From NCBI GenBank assembly GCA_964480725.1, contig CAYZQO010000009.1, forward strand, positions 60,915 to 124,914: a stretch of 64,000 nt of DNA. Direction: 5' to 3'. The position numbers were made by a program, and so were the translations under genes. A model generated the notes under the pieces. It ran no database searches. It saw only the letters and a list, made by a program, of their open reading frames with translations, and was not told the DNA's origin. This DNA comes from JAFGBI01 sp964480725 (GTDB taxonomy: Bacteria > Myxococcota_A > Polyangia > Polyangiales > Polyangiaceae). Positions within the stretch are counted from its first letter, which is position 1. Each line of letters starts with the position of its first letter. Shown one piece after another: positions 52,323 through 61,566 of the stretch.

Positions 52323-55300
52323 GTGGTTCCGCCACCGGCAGACTCCGACCGTCCGGGTCCCTCGACGGTCGATCCCATCCTCTTGATGAGCGACACCACG
52401 GACGAGGGGGAGCGTCTGGGCGCGGTGCTCCGCACCCGCGGCTACTCGGTCGTGGACGTGCCGGTTGGGGGCCTGGGGCACCGCGCGCGCGCAGGCGCAC
52501 CCTCCCTCGTGCTCTGCGACCTCGACGTCGCCGCCGCGGCGCCAGCGCTGGCGAGCCTGCTGGAGCTCGAACCGGGCCCCCCGCCCCGGGTGTTGGTCTT
52601 CAGTGACCGGGGCCCCGCCGCAATGGCGACCCACCCCGCACTCGAGCGCCTCCGCGCCGAACTCTTCCCGAGACCCATCGACGTCATCGGGGTGCTCCGC
52701 CGGGTGGAGGCAATGCTCGGAGCGCCGAGCACGCTCCCCGGCGGCTCGCTGATGCCCCCCGGAAGCCGCTCCGTCAAGCCGGCGTCCGGCTCGGATCCGG
52801 CGGGCGGTTCGGCTCGCTCGGAGCTCCGGGGACCGTCCCGGCCGAGCGGAGTCGCTTCCTCCTCGGGAGCGCCGTCGTTGCCCGCGCCGTCGTTGCCCGC
52901 GCCGTCGTTGCCCGCGCCGTCGTTGCCCGCGCCGTCGTNNNNNNNNNNNNNNNNNNNNNNNNNNNNNNNNNNNNNNNNNNNNNNNNNNNNNNNNNNNNNN
53001 NNNNNNNNNNNNNNNNNNNNNNNNNNNNNNNNNNNNNNTGCCCTCGCCGTCGTTGCCCGCGCCGTCGTTGCCCTCGCCGTCGTTGCCCGCGCCGTCCGCC
53101 CCCATCCCACCCGCTTCCGCGCCCCCGCCAGCCCTGCCCCTCCCGGTACCTCTGCTCGAAGCTCTCGAAGAGGTGGGGGAGGCGGCGGCGCCAGGAACGG
53201 GCTCGGTGGCACCGCCCGACAACCCGGCCATCCCGCCCAGTCTCCGCTCCGACCAGGACGACAACGGCCCGCTCGGCCACCTCCCCCAGTCGCCGATGAG
53301 CGCCGAACTCCAGCGTCTCCTCGCCAGCGCCGAGCAGCGGGTCCGGCACGCGGAGACGGGCTCTAGCCGTCCCCCCACCCGTCTCTCGCCGGAGGCGGAG
53401 ATCGAGGCGTTCCTCCCGGCGGAGGTGCTGGAAGCGCTCGACGAGCCGCTCGACGACGAGATCGACGATCCCGAGTCCGATCCCGAATCCGAACCGGGAC
53501 GCCAACCCGAGGAGGATTCGGACCCCGGCTGGACCGATAGCGAGGTCGATCCCGAGCGGACTCGGGGGGCCGCCGCCGTGGCGGCCGCCACGGTCGGAGT
53601 GGTCCGTGAGTCCAGAGACGCCCAACACGGGACGGCGGCAGACGCCCCCGCGAAGGAGGCGGCGGGCGATGCGACACCCGTGCCGCGAAAACTAACGGAG
53701 GCACCCCGAACGAGCAGGGGCCCGGAGCCGGCCGAGCCAGAGGCGCCCGAGGCATCCGTCACCGGCAGCGAGGGGCCGACGCCCGGACCGGACGGACCGC
53801 AGCCACCCCCGAGCCAGAGGAGCGATGCCCTCGCCACTTCGCCACCGGCCCGGGGCCTCCGGTCCGCCGAGGGCTCGAAACCACGCCGGGAGGGCTCACG
53901 GAGACCAAGTTCGCCGAGTCGATCCAGTCCGACGGCCGCGCTGGATCCGAGCACCAACCCTCCGCCGCGGGTTGGCGGCGAGGTCGATCGTGTCACCCAT
54001 CGCCCCGGCTCCAGCCCACCGCGCTCCAACCGGCCGAGGGGCCCCGCCAGCCAGCGACCAACGAGCGAACCGTCCGCGCCGCGCGGCGAAAGCCGGCCCG
54101 GAGCCGAGCGGGCCACCGGGAAGCCGACCCCTCGTCGCCCGAGCCACGAACCGTCGTCGAGCCCGCTCCCGCAGAGCGACGCTCCACGCCGTCCGACGCC
54201 GCCCGGACCGGCGCGCGTGCGGACCGGCCCCGACAGCTCGCCCCACACGAGCTCGATCCCGCCGCTGCGCGGGGATCCGCTGTCACTCGCGCGACCCGGC
54301 GGCCGCCCTCCCCTGCCCGGCTCCGCCGCCCGCCCCGCCTCAGGCCCGCCGCCGAGCATGCCCTCCAACGCGTTCCTTACCGGCGGCGCCCTGGAGGCGC
54401 CGCACCTCTCGAGCGGTCCGCCGCTCGTTCAGGCGATGCCGATCCCGGTGCAGGAGCTGCTCGACGAGCCGTTTGCGGCCCCGTCCGACCCGCGCGCGCT
54501 CGCGCCGCGCGCGGCGCCCTCGGTCGTGATCCCGACGTCGCTGCAGGAAGGCGACGCCGTCCGTGCGCTCGCGATCCTCGTGCGCACCCGTTACACGGGC
54601 GCGGTCGCCTTCGAGACCACGCGCGGGATCCAGCGGGCCGTGCTGCGCGACGGAGACTTCGTCACCGCGGCCTCCGGCCTGGAGGCGGAGTCTCTCTCCG
54701 CCTTCCTGGTCCAGCGGGGCGTGCTCTCGGCCCAAGCGGCGATGAGCCTCGCCCGAAGGATCCCCGGCTTCGGGCGCCATGCCGGCGCGGCGCTGATCGC
54801 GCACGGTCACCTCCGCCAGGACGAGCTGTGGCCCGTGCTCCGAACGCACGCCGAGTGGGTCCTCGGTCGAATGATGCTCGTCGAGCGTGGCGCAGCGAGC
54901 CTGGAGCCGGAGGTGCCGGTGCGGCTCAAGTCCGAGCCCGCCGTGTTCGGCGGGGCCACGGGCGCGGAGGTCTTGGTGGAGATCGCGCGCCGCGTCGTGC
55001 CCGCCGATTTCGCGGTGCGACAACTGGGCGGCCCGCGCACTCGCTTCGGGGACGGCGTCGCCCCGGCGCTGCTCGGAGAATGCGCGCTGCCCGACCACGA
55101 GCAGCTCCACGTCAACCGGGCGCGCAGCTCCTCGCTGGAGGAGATCCTGGCCAGCGCCAAGGCACCGGACTTCGCGGCCGTGCTCTACGCGCTGGTCGAG
55201 CTCGGTGTGCTCGATCGACGACCGTCGAACGCGCCCCTGCCGATCCCAACGGCGCCGCCAGCGTCGCGCCCCACCGCCCCGACCCCGACGCCGCCGGCCG

Positions 55301-55731
55301 ACGCCGCGAGGCCGCCGACCAGCACCACGCCACCCGCCGCCGTCGCACCGGCGCCCCCCGCCGTCGTCGCGACGGTGCCGCCGGCTCTCCCCGCGCCAGC
55401 GCCGCCGGCCGCCACCTCCCCGGCCCCGCGCCAGCGCCTGCCGGACGACGCGGCGCGCCGCGCACGGATCGTCGCGCGCCTCGCGCTCGTCAACGAGGGC
55501 GACTACTTCGCGCTGCTCGATCTACCGCACACCGCCACGGCGTCCGACGTGCGCAAGGTCTACGATGAGCTCCGGAGCGAGTTCGACCCGGAGCGCTTGC
55601 TCACCGCGAAGACGGCCGACCTCAAGGACGACGTCGCACTCATCCTCGAGATCCTCGAGGAGGCGTGCGAGATCCTCGGCGATGACTTGCGTCGCGCGCG
55701 CTACCTCCAGGCGATCGAGGCGGCCCTGTGA
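52323..55731 (+). CDS. receiver-like / DUF4388 / J-like multidomain protein (contains a 100-N gap)
   Basis: One gene read in two frames because a 100-N placeholder (52939-53038) interrupts it; the part after 53053 is in another frame only because the gap size is unknown. Start GTG 52323. The N-terminus is a degenerate receiver (LLMSDTTDEGERLGAVLRTRG, phospho-acceptor position LCDLDV, but the conserved lysine is Arg in LFPRPID). A very long Pro/Ser/Glu-rich linker follows, beginning with tandem PSLPA units. Next a DUF4388 domain (AILVRTRYTGAVAFETTRG, DGDFVTAASGLEAESLSAF). The last 90 residues resemble a J domain (EGDYFALLDLPHTATASDV), without the HPD tripeptide (RSEFDPERL). Unknown role, probably a myxobacterial signalling scaffold. 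Confidence 0.82.
52871..53096. repeat. 15-bp tandem repeat (CCGTCGTTGCCCGCG) with 100-N assembly gap
   Basis: Four or more perfect units of the 15-mer (Pro-Ser-Leu-Pro-Ala on the plus strand) lead into exactly 100 N (52939-53038), and near-perfect units with CTCGCC variants follow. The copy number in the genome is unknown. The frame changes across the Ns only because the gap length is a placeholder. Confidence 0.95.
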
Positions 55732-55849
55732 GCCCCGCGCGACGACGGGGCGGACGCGCCGCTCGCCGACCCCGGGGATCGCGGCCAGTCCCATGGGCGA
55801 CGTCCCGCGCGGGGCTGTACGCCAGACGGCTCGGCGCTATCATCCCCCG

Positions 55850-56254
55850 GTGAGTGCACCTCCCGTGGCGTCGCCGGTGCCCCGTCGCCGGAAGCGGATC
55901 CTCATCGTCGATGACGATCCCGCCATCGGCCGCATGCTGGCCCGCGTCTTCGAGCGCGACCACGACGTCGTGGTCGCCGGCGACGGTCCAAGCGCCATCG
56001 CGCTCGCGAGCCGGGCACCAGCTCCGGACCTCGCCCTGCTCGACGTCATGATGCCCGGCATGGACGGCCTCACCCTCGCGCTGCGGTTCCGGGCAATGCC
56101 GGAAACCCGAAAGATGCCGGTCATCTTCATCACGGCGAAGGGCAGTTCGACCGACGTGATCCGAGGGATCCAGGCCGGCGCGCGCAGCTACATCGTCAAG
56201 CCGTTCAAGATCGAGGAGGTCCGCGAGAAGGTCCACAAGGCGCTCGGCGCCTGA
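55850..56254 (+). CDS. CheY-like single-domain response regulator
   Basis: A 134-residue protein starting at GTG 55850. After a short basic leader the receiver fold begins KRILIVDDDPAIGRML, with the phospho-acceptor aspartate in LALLDVMMPGMDG, threonine in VIFITAKG and lysine in YIVKPFKIEEVREKV. No output domain. It follows the large receiver/DUF4388 gene by 118 bp and may share its transcript or partner. The cognate kinase is not in the window. The frame is open upstream, but only through the preceding gene. Confidence 0.92.
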   Translation: MSAPPVASPVPRRRKRILIVDDDPAIGRMLARVFERDHDVVVAGDGPSAIALASRAPAPDLALLDVMMPGMDGLTLALRFRAMPETRKMPVIFITAKGSSTDVIRGIQAGARSYIVKPFKIEEVREKVHKALGA

Positions 56255-56339
56255 GGTCGCGCCGCGGCGACCGCGCCCCCGAACCGGGCCGCGAGTCGGT
56301 GGTATCGCGGCGCCGGTGGGTTGGCTATATGGGCGCCCC

Positions 56340-57377
56340 ATGCACGTGCTCGTCACCGGCGGGGCCGGCTACCTCGGCTCGACCCTCGTCCCCCACCTAC
56401 TCGCGATCGGCCACCGGGTTACCGTGCTGGACCGGTTCTACTTCGGCGTCGAACCCCTGGCGCCGGCCATCGCCCGCTACGGCGCCGATCTCGTGCTCCA
56501 GCGCGGGGACGTCCGGCGCGCGAAGGCCGCCGACTTCGCCGGGATCGACGCCGTGGTGGACCTCGCCGGCATCTCCAACGACCCCTCTTGCGAGCTCGAC
56601 CCAGAGCTGACGCGCGCCATCAACCTCGAGGGGAGCGTGCAGGTCGCGACCGCCGCGGCCGAGGCGGGCGTGCCACGCCTCGTGTTCGCCTCTTCGTGCA
56701 GCGTCTACGGGCACGGCGAGACCGAGCGCCTGGACGAGACGGCGGCCCTGCACCCGGTGTCGCTCTACGCGCGCTGCAAGGCCGAGGCGGAGACGCGCAT
56801 CCGCGCCATCGGCGCCAAGACCGGGATGGCGACGACCGCGCTCCGCTTCGCCACCGTGTTCGGGGTGTCCGGCCGCACCCGGTTCGACGTGGCGATCAAC
56901 GTCATGACCAAGAACGCCTACGTGGACCGCTGCATCACCGTCGAGGGCGGAGGCCGCCAGTGGCGGCCGTTCGTCCACGTGCGGGACGTGGCAAGCACCA
57001 TCGCCACCGCCCTGGAGCGACCCGCGGAGCTCGTCCGGGGCGAGGTGTACAACGTGGGCTCCGACGCCAACAACCTGCGCATCGTCCAGCTCGCCTATCG
57101 CGTGCGAGACCAGATCCCCGGTACCGAGGTGGTGATGGCGCCCACGGATCCCGACCTGCGCGACTACCACGTCTCGTTCGCCAAGCTCGAACGCGAGCTC
57201 GGCGTCGTCCCCAGCGTGTCCGTCGACGAGGGCATCGCCGAGGTGCACGCCGCGCTCCGCGAGGGGCGGCTCGACCCCCACGACCGGCGCGGCTACACGC
57301 TCAAGCAATACGTCTTCCTCGTCGAGGTCGAGCGGACCTTCGCCACCCTCGCCCTCGACGGCCAGGTCCTGAGCTAG
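56340..57377 (+). CDS. NAD-dependent sugar-nucleotide epimerase/dehydratase (extended SDR)
   Basis: A 345-residue extended SDR. NAD site VLVTGGAGYLGSTLVPHL near the start; VFASSCSVYGHGE with the serine/threonine; the catalytic pair in SLYARCKAEAE (YxxxK); then RFATVFGVSGRTRFD, RPFVHVRDVA and GEVYNVGSDANNL. This is the pattern of UDP/dTDP-sugar epimerases or dehydratases; the exact sugar is not told. Start ATG 56340, preferred to 56316 because it directly precedes the Rossmann strand. First gene of a six-gene run, 4 bp before the aminotransferase, so it probably makes the keto-sugar that the next enzyme aminates. Confidence 0.92.
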   Translation: MHVLVTGGAGYLGSTLVPHLLAIGHRVTVLDRFYFGVEPLAPAIARYGADLVLQRGDVRRAKAADFAGIDAVVDLAGISNDPSCELDPELTRAINLEGSVQVATAAAEAGVPRLVFASSCSVYGHGETERLDETAALHPVSLYARCKAEAETRIRAIGAKTGMATTALRFATVFGVSGRTRFDVAINVMTKNAYVDRCITVEGGGRQWRPFVHVRDVASTIATALERPAELVRGEVYNVGSDANNLRIVQLAYRVRDQIPGTEVVMAPTDPDLRDYHVSFAKLERELGVVPSVSVDEGIAEVHAALREGRLDPHDRRGYTLKQYVFLVEVERTFATLALDGQVLS

Positions 57378-57381
57378 CCCG

Positions 57382-58545
57382 ATGACCCGCCCTGTCGAGT
57401 TCTTCCGTCACTGCCTCGGACCAGCCGAGGTCGCGAGCGTGACCGCGACGCTCTCCTCCATCTTCATCACGCTCGGCCCGCGCGTCGGCGAGTTCGAGCG
57501 TCAGTTCGCCGCCTACCTCGGCGTCGAGCACGTCGTGGGGCTCTCGAGCTGCTCGGTGTCGCTCGTCCTCGCCCTTCGCGCGCTCGGAGTGGGACCGGGC
57601 GACGAGGTGATCACGACCCCGATGACCTTCGTGGCGACCCCGAACGCGGCGCTCCAGGTGGGGGCGCGGCCCGTGTTCGCTGACATCGACCCGCGGACGG
57701 GCCTGCTCGATCCCAACCGGGTCGAGGCCGCGGTCACCCCGCGCACCCGGGCGATCCTGGCCGTCGGGCTCTACGGGCAGCTCGCGGAGCTGCGGGCGCT
57801 GCGCGCGATCGCGGATCGCCATCACTTGTGGCTGGTCGACGACGCGGCCCATTCCATCGAGGCCCGTGACGACGACACCCGCACCGGGGCGCTGCCCGAC
57901 GCCACCGCCTTCAGCTTCTACGCGACCAAGAACCTGACCTGCGGGGACGGGGGCGCACTGGCGGTCCACGACCCCGCCCTGGCGGCGCGCCTCCGCAGCC
58001 TCCGCAACCACGGCATCACCAAGGACGCGGCGTCCCGGTACGGGCAGGCGTACACGCACTGGGACATGATCGAGCTCGGGTACAAGGCGGCGCTCACCGA
58101 CGTGCAGGCGGCGCTGCTCCTGCCGCAGCTGCCGCACCTCGAGGAGCGCCGGGCCCGTCGTCAGACGCTGGTCGAACGCTACGAGCGCGAGCTCGCCGGC
58201 CACGAGCACGTCCGCCTCGTCGCCCGCCGGGGCGTCTCCGCACACCACCTCTTCACGGTGCAGGTCCCCGCCACCCTGCGCGACGCGGTCCTCGCGGGGC
58301 TCGGACGCCGCCGCATCGGCTGCGCGGTCAACTACCGCGCCGTGCACACGCTCAAGCACTACCGAGAAACCTTCGGCCTCTCGCCGCAGGACTTCCCGCT
58401 GGCGCATGCCTTCGGCGAGCAAACCATCACCCTGCCGCTCTACCCCGATCTGCCACCCGACGACGTGAGCGAGGTGGTCGGCGCCCTCGACGAGACGATC
58501 CGCGAGGTGCTGGCGGGCGGCGGCGCCCCCGGGAACGCAGGATGA
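57382..58545 (+). CDS. DegT/DnrJ/EryC1-family sugar aminotransferase
   Basis: A 387-residue PLP enzyme. PLP lysine K183 in SFYATKNLTCGDGG; the aspartate of LVDDAAHS binds the ring nitrogen; GLSSCSVSLVLALRALGVGPGDEVITTP and RLRSLRNHGI (phosphate and substrate side) are conserved. It would transfer an amino group from glutamate to a keto-sugar nucleotide made by the epimerase gene upstream. It overlaps the next gene by 4 bp (ATGA). The C-terminal 20 residues are low-complexity. The alternative role of a dehydratase is ruled out by the intact lysine. Confidence 0.94.
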   Translation: MTRPVEFFRHCLGPAEVASVTATLSSIFITLGPRVGEFERQFAAYLGVEHVVGLSSCSVSLVLALRALGVGPGDEVITTPMTFVATPNAALQVGARPVFADIDPRTGLLDPNRVEAAVTPRTRAILAVGLYGQLAELRALRAIADRHHLWLVDDAAHSIEARDDDTRTGALPDATAFSFYATKNLTCGDGGALAVHDPALAARLRSLRNHGITKDAASRYGQAYTHWDMIELGYKAALTDVQAALLLPQLPHLEERRARRQTLVERYERELAGHEHVRLVARRGVSAHHLFTVQVPATLRDAVLAGLGRRRIGCAVNYRAVHTLKHYRETFGLSPQDFPLAHAFGEQTITLPLYPDLPPDDVSEVVGALDETIREVLAGGGAPGNAG

Positions 58546-59507
58546 CGGAGGCGCCCGACCTCAGCGTGGTCGTCCCCGTCTTCAACGAGGAGGGCAACGT
58601 CGAGGAGCTCGTCCGGCGGCTCCTGGCGGTCCTCGAACCCTCGACCCTGGCCTTCGAAATCGTCGTCGTGGACGACGGCAGCACCGATGGCACCGCCGGC
58701 CGGCTCCGCGCCCTGGCAGCCGCCGACCAGCGGCTAAAGGTCGTCCGCTTCGCGCGAAACTTCGGCCAGGAGGCGGCGGTGCAGGCGGGGATGCTGCGCG
58801 CTCGAGGGCGGTGGATCTTGCAGACGGACGGCGATCTGCAGAACCCGCCGGAGGAGATCCCGAAGCTTCTGGCCAAGCGCGACGAGGGCTACGAGATCGT
58901 GTACGGCGCCCGCGAGCGGCGCCAGGACCCGCTCCATCGTGTGCTCGCCTCCCGGCTGCTGGTGTGGTTCATGCGCGGCGTCCTCGACATCCGCCTGCCC
59001 GAGGACGTGACGACCTTCCGCTTGATCCGCGGTGACGTCGCCCGCCTCATCGCGGGGCTGCCGGAAAAGCGCAAGTTCTTCAGCGCCCTGGCCGAGTGGA
59101 CCGGGGCCCGCGCCGCCTCTGTCCCGGTGGCGCACGCGGCGCGGCGTGCCGGCCGCACCAAATACGACCTCGCCAAGCTCGTCAACCACACCTTCGACTT
59201 GATGGTCGGCTTCAGCGTGCGCCCGCTGCGGCTGATCGGCACCGCTGGCGCCGCCTTCGCCATGGCCGGGATCGGGTTTGCGCTCTTCCGGGTGACGCAG
59301 AAGCTCCTGGGCGTCGACATCACGCTCGGCTACACGAGCCTCTTCAGCGCCGTGGTCGTGATCGGCGGGCTCCAGCTCATCGCGCTCAGCGTGATCGGGG
59401 AGTACGTGGGGCGCATCTTCATCCAGACCCAGGACCGCCCACTTTTCCGGATCGCCGAGGAGCTCAACCTCGATGCCGCCGCAACCGGCGCAGACGAAAC
59501 CCGATGA
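58542..59507 (+). CDS. polyprenyl-phosphate-type GT2 glycosyltransferase (GtrB/DPM1-like)
   Basis: A 321-residue membrane-bound transferase. The GT-A domain has SVVVPVFNEEGNVEEL, VVVDDGSTDGTA, ILQTDGDLQNPPEEIPKL and DVTTFRLIRGD. Two membrane helices follow near the C-terminus (IGTAGAAFAMAGIGFALF and YTSLFSAVVVIGGLQLIALSVIG), then IFIQTQDRPLFRI, as in GtrB/ArnC-like enzymes that load a sugar onto undecaprenyl phosphate. It overlaps both neighbours by 4 bp. In context it may load the amino sugar onto a lipid carrier. Confidence 0.93.
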   Translation: MTEAPDLSVVVPVFNEEGNVEELVRRLLAVLEPSTLAFEIVVVDDGSTDGTAGRLRALAAADQRLKVVRFARNFGQEAAVQAGMLRARGRWILQTDGDLQNPPEEIPKLLAKRDEGYEIVYGARERRQDPLHRVLASRLLVWFMRGVLDIRLPEDVTTFRLIRGDVARLIAGLPEKRKFFSALAEWTGARAASVPVAHAARRAGRTKYDLAKLVNHTFDLMVGFSVRPLRLIGTAGAAFAMAGIGFALFRVTQKLLGVDITLGYTSLFSAVVVIGGLQLIALSVIGEYVGRIFIQTQDRPLFRIAEELNLDAAATGADETR

Positions 59508-60739
59508 CCAGCTCCAAGACCGCGCGCATCCTCATCGTGGGCTGTGGCTTCCCGCAGCTCGGCCTGCTCCGGTTCTGCCGAACGGAGGGGCTCTTCGTCG
59601 TCGGGCTCGACGCCAACCCGCGGGCGGTGGGGCGCGACCTCTGCCACGCCTTCGCCGAGGCCTCCACCGCCGACGCCACGGGGATCGCCCGCGCCGCCCG
59701 CGAGCACGGCGCCGACGGCCTCACCACGGGCGGCTCCGACCACGCGGTGATCCCCACCGCGCGCGCGGCGGAGGCGCTCGGGCTCCCGTTTTACACCGAG
59801 AGCGCGCGGGTCGCGGCGGCCGTGCACAAAGACGACATGCGCGCGCTCTACGCGCGCGGCGGCGCGCCGTCGCCGGCGCACCGGGTGGTCGGAGCCGCGG
59901 CCGAGGCCGCTGACTTCGTCGCCGAGCGGGGGCTGCCGGTGGTCGTCAAGCCAGCGCGGGGGTGGGGGCAGCGCGGGGTGCGCGTGGTGATGCAGCCCGA
60001 CGAGGTCGCGCCCGCGGTCGCCGACGCCCTGGACGCGGCCGGGCGCGTCATGGAAGCGCCGCGCTGCGTGCTCGAGGAGTTCATCGAGGGCCGCGAGTTC
60101 AGCGTCGATGCGTACACCCGCGACGGCGAGACGGAGGTGCTCGCCGTCACCGAGCGCATCATCACCGAGTACCCCGAGCCGCCCGGGATCACCTTCGCGG
60201 AGGTCCACCCGCCGGAGCTCGCGGACACGGACCGGGCGCGGGTCGAGCAGGCCGCCCTCCTGGGACTGTCCGCCCTCGGCTACCGGCGCGGGCCGTCCTA
60301 CACCCAGGTCCGCTGCGGCCCCCGCGGCGCGTTCATCGTCGAGACCGCGCTCCGCCTCGGCGGCGGGCTCGATCCGGACGTCACCCTGCTCGCCTCGGGG
60401 GTGTCGCTGTACCGCCGGATCGTCGGGGTCGCCCTCGGCCGCGACGACTGGGAGCGCGCGGGGCCGGAGGCGCCCGCTCACGGGGGCGCCTCCGGTCGCT
60501 TCATCGTCGGGCGGCCCGGGCGCGTCCGCGCCGTGCGCGGGCTCGACGCCGCCCGCGCGCTGCCGGGTGTGGTGGACGCGCAAGCCTACGTCGAGCCCGG
60601 TGGCACGGTGCACCCGCTCACGGACGGCGCCAAGCGCGCGGGCCACGTCCTCGCCCACGGCGCGAGCCGCGCCGAAGCGGAGGCACGGGCGGCGGCCGCG
60701 ATGGCCTTGATCGAGATCGACACCGCGGAGGAGCCATGA
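59504..60739 (+). CDS. ATP-grasp carboxylate-amine ligase
   Basis: A 411-residue ATP-grasp enzyme. The N-terminal Rossmann part begins ARILIVGCGFPQLGLLRF and has GLTTGGSDHAVIPTARAAEAL. The ATP site includes LPVVVKPARGWGQRGVRVV, and the metal/phosphate region has CVLEEFIEGREFSVDAY and GAFIVETALRLGGGLDPDV. It should join a carboxylate to an amine through an acyl phosphate. The amine may be that of the amino sugar made by the DegT enzyme, giving an amide-linked substituent, which is inference. Closest known folds: carbamoyl-phosphate synthase-like and peptide ligases. It overlaps its neighbours by 4 bp. Start ATG 59504; the upstream frame is inside the transferase gene. Confidence 0.9.
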   Translation: MTSSKTARILIVGCGFPQLGLLRFCRTEGLFVVGLDANPRAVGRDLCHAFAEASTADATGIARAAREHGADGLTTGGSDHAVIPTARAAEALGLPFYTESARVAAAVHKDDMRALYARGGAPSPAHRVVGAAAEAADFVAERGLPVVVKPARGWGQRGVRVVMQPDEVAPAVADALDAAGRVMEAPRCVLEEFIEGREFSVDAYTRDGETEVLAVTERIITEYPEPPGITFAEVHPPELADTDRARVEQAALLGLSALGYRRGPSYTQVRCGPRGAFIVETALRLGGGLDPDVTLLASGVSLYRRIVGVALGRDDWERAGPEAPAHGGASGRFIVGRPGRVRAVRGLDAARALPGVVDAQAYVEPGGTVHPLTDGAKRAGHVLAHGASRAEAEARAAAAMALIEIDTAEEP

Positions 60740-61566
60740 CCGGACGAGGCCTGGGTTTGCTGGAGCTCTTGCGAGACCGGGGACGGAAGCAGGGCCTCTA
60801 CGACTCGCCCGCGTACTGGGACAAGAAGGCGCGCGCCTATGAGGGCCTGGCGCGGAGCAACTGGCCCAGCAACGCCTACAACGAGCAGGTCCACGCGCGG
60901 CAGATCGCGCTCATCGACGAGCTACTCGGGCCGGTCGAGGGGCTCCGCGTCGCCGACGTCGGGGCGGGGACCGGACGCATGAGCCTGCACCTCGCACGGC
61001 GCGGCGCCCAGGTACACGCCTTCGACTTCTCGCCGCTCGCCCTCGAGGTCGCGCGGCGAGACGCCGCCGCGGCCGGGCTGGACATCGCGTTCTCCGAGCA
61101 CGACGTCGCCCAGGCCCCGGACCCCGCCCGCGTGGGGACCTTCGACGTCGCGCTCACCGTCGGGTGCCTCGCGATCGCCTGCCGCAACCTCGACGAGCTC
61201 GAGCGGACGCTCGGCCACGTCGCCGCGCTCGTCCGCGAGGGCGGCCGCGTGTTGCTCATCGAGCCCGTGCACGCGGGGCGGCTGCTGGCGCGGATCCTGC
61301 GGGCCAGCACCGACGCCTGGTGCGACCACGCGGAGCGCCAGGGGCTCACGCTGCTGGAGCGACGGGGCGTGATGTTCGTCCCGGGGCGGTACCTGCTCGC
61401 CTTCCGCGACCTGCCCCTGGGGGTGACCGTCCCCCTGTTCGGGGCCGGCGAGCGATTGCTCGAGACGGCGCGCGCCACGGGCCTCGGGCGCTCGCTCGAG
61501 CCGCTCGCGGACTACAAGGCGCTCCTCTTCCGTCGCCAGGCCCGCGCCAGCGGCGCGCGTCCATGA
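60736..61566 (+). CDS. SAM-dependent methyltransferase
   Basis: A 276-residue class I methyltransferase. Starts at ATG 60736. The SAM motif VADVGAGTGRMSLHLARRGA (motif I) is followed by AFDFSPLALEVARRD (acidic residue binding the ribose), DVAQAPDPARVGTFDVALTVGC and VREGGRVLLIEPVHAG. The first 40 residues (LYDSPAYWDKKARAYEGLARS) form a cap of the kind seen in small-molecule methyltransferases. The target could be an amine, hydroxyl or carboxyl of the operon's product. It is coupled to both neighbours by 4-bp overlaps. Confidence 0.92.
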   Translation: MTGRGLGLLELLRDRGRKQGLYDSPAYWDKKARAYEGLARSNWPSNAYNEQVHARQIALIDELLGPVEGLRVADVGAGTGRMSLHLARRGAQVHAFDFSPLALEVARRDAAAAGLDIAFSEHDVAQAPDPARVGTFDVALTVGCLAIACRNLDELERTLGHVAALVREGGRVLLIEPVHAGRLLARILRASTDAWCDHAERQGLTLLERRGVMFVPGRYLLAFRDLPLGVTVPLFGAGERLLETARATGLGRSLEPLADYKALLFRRQARASGARP

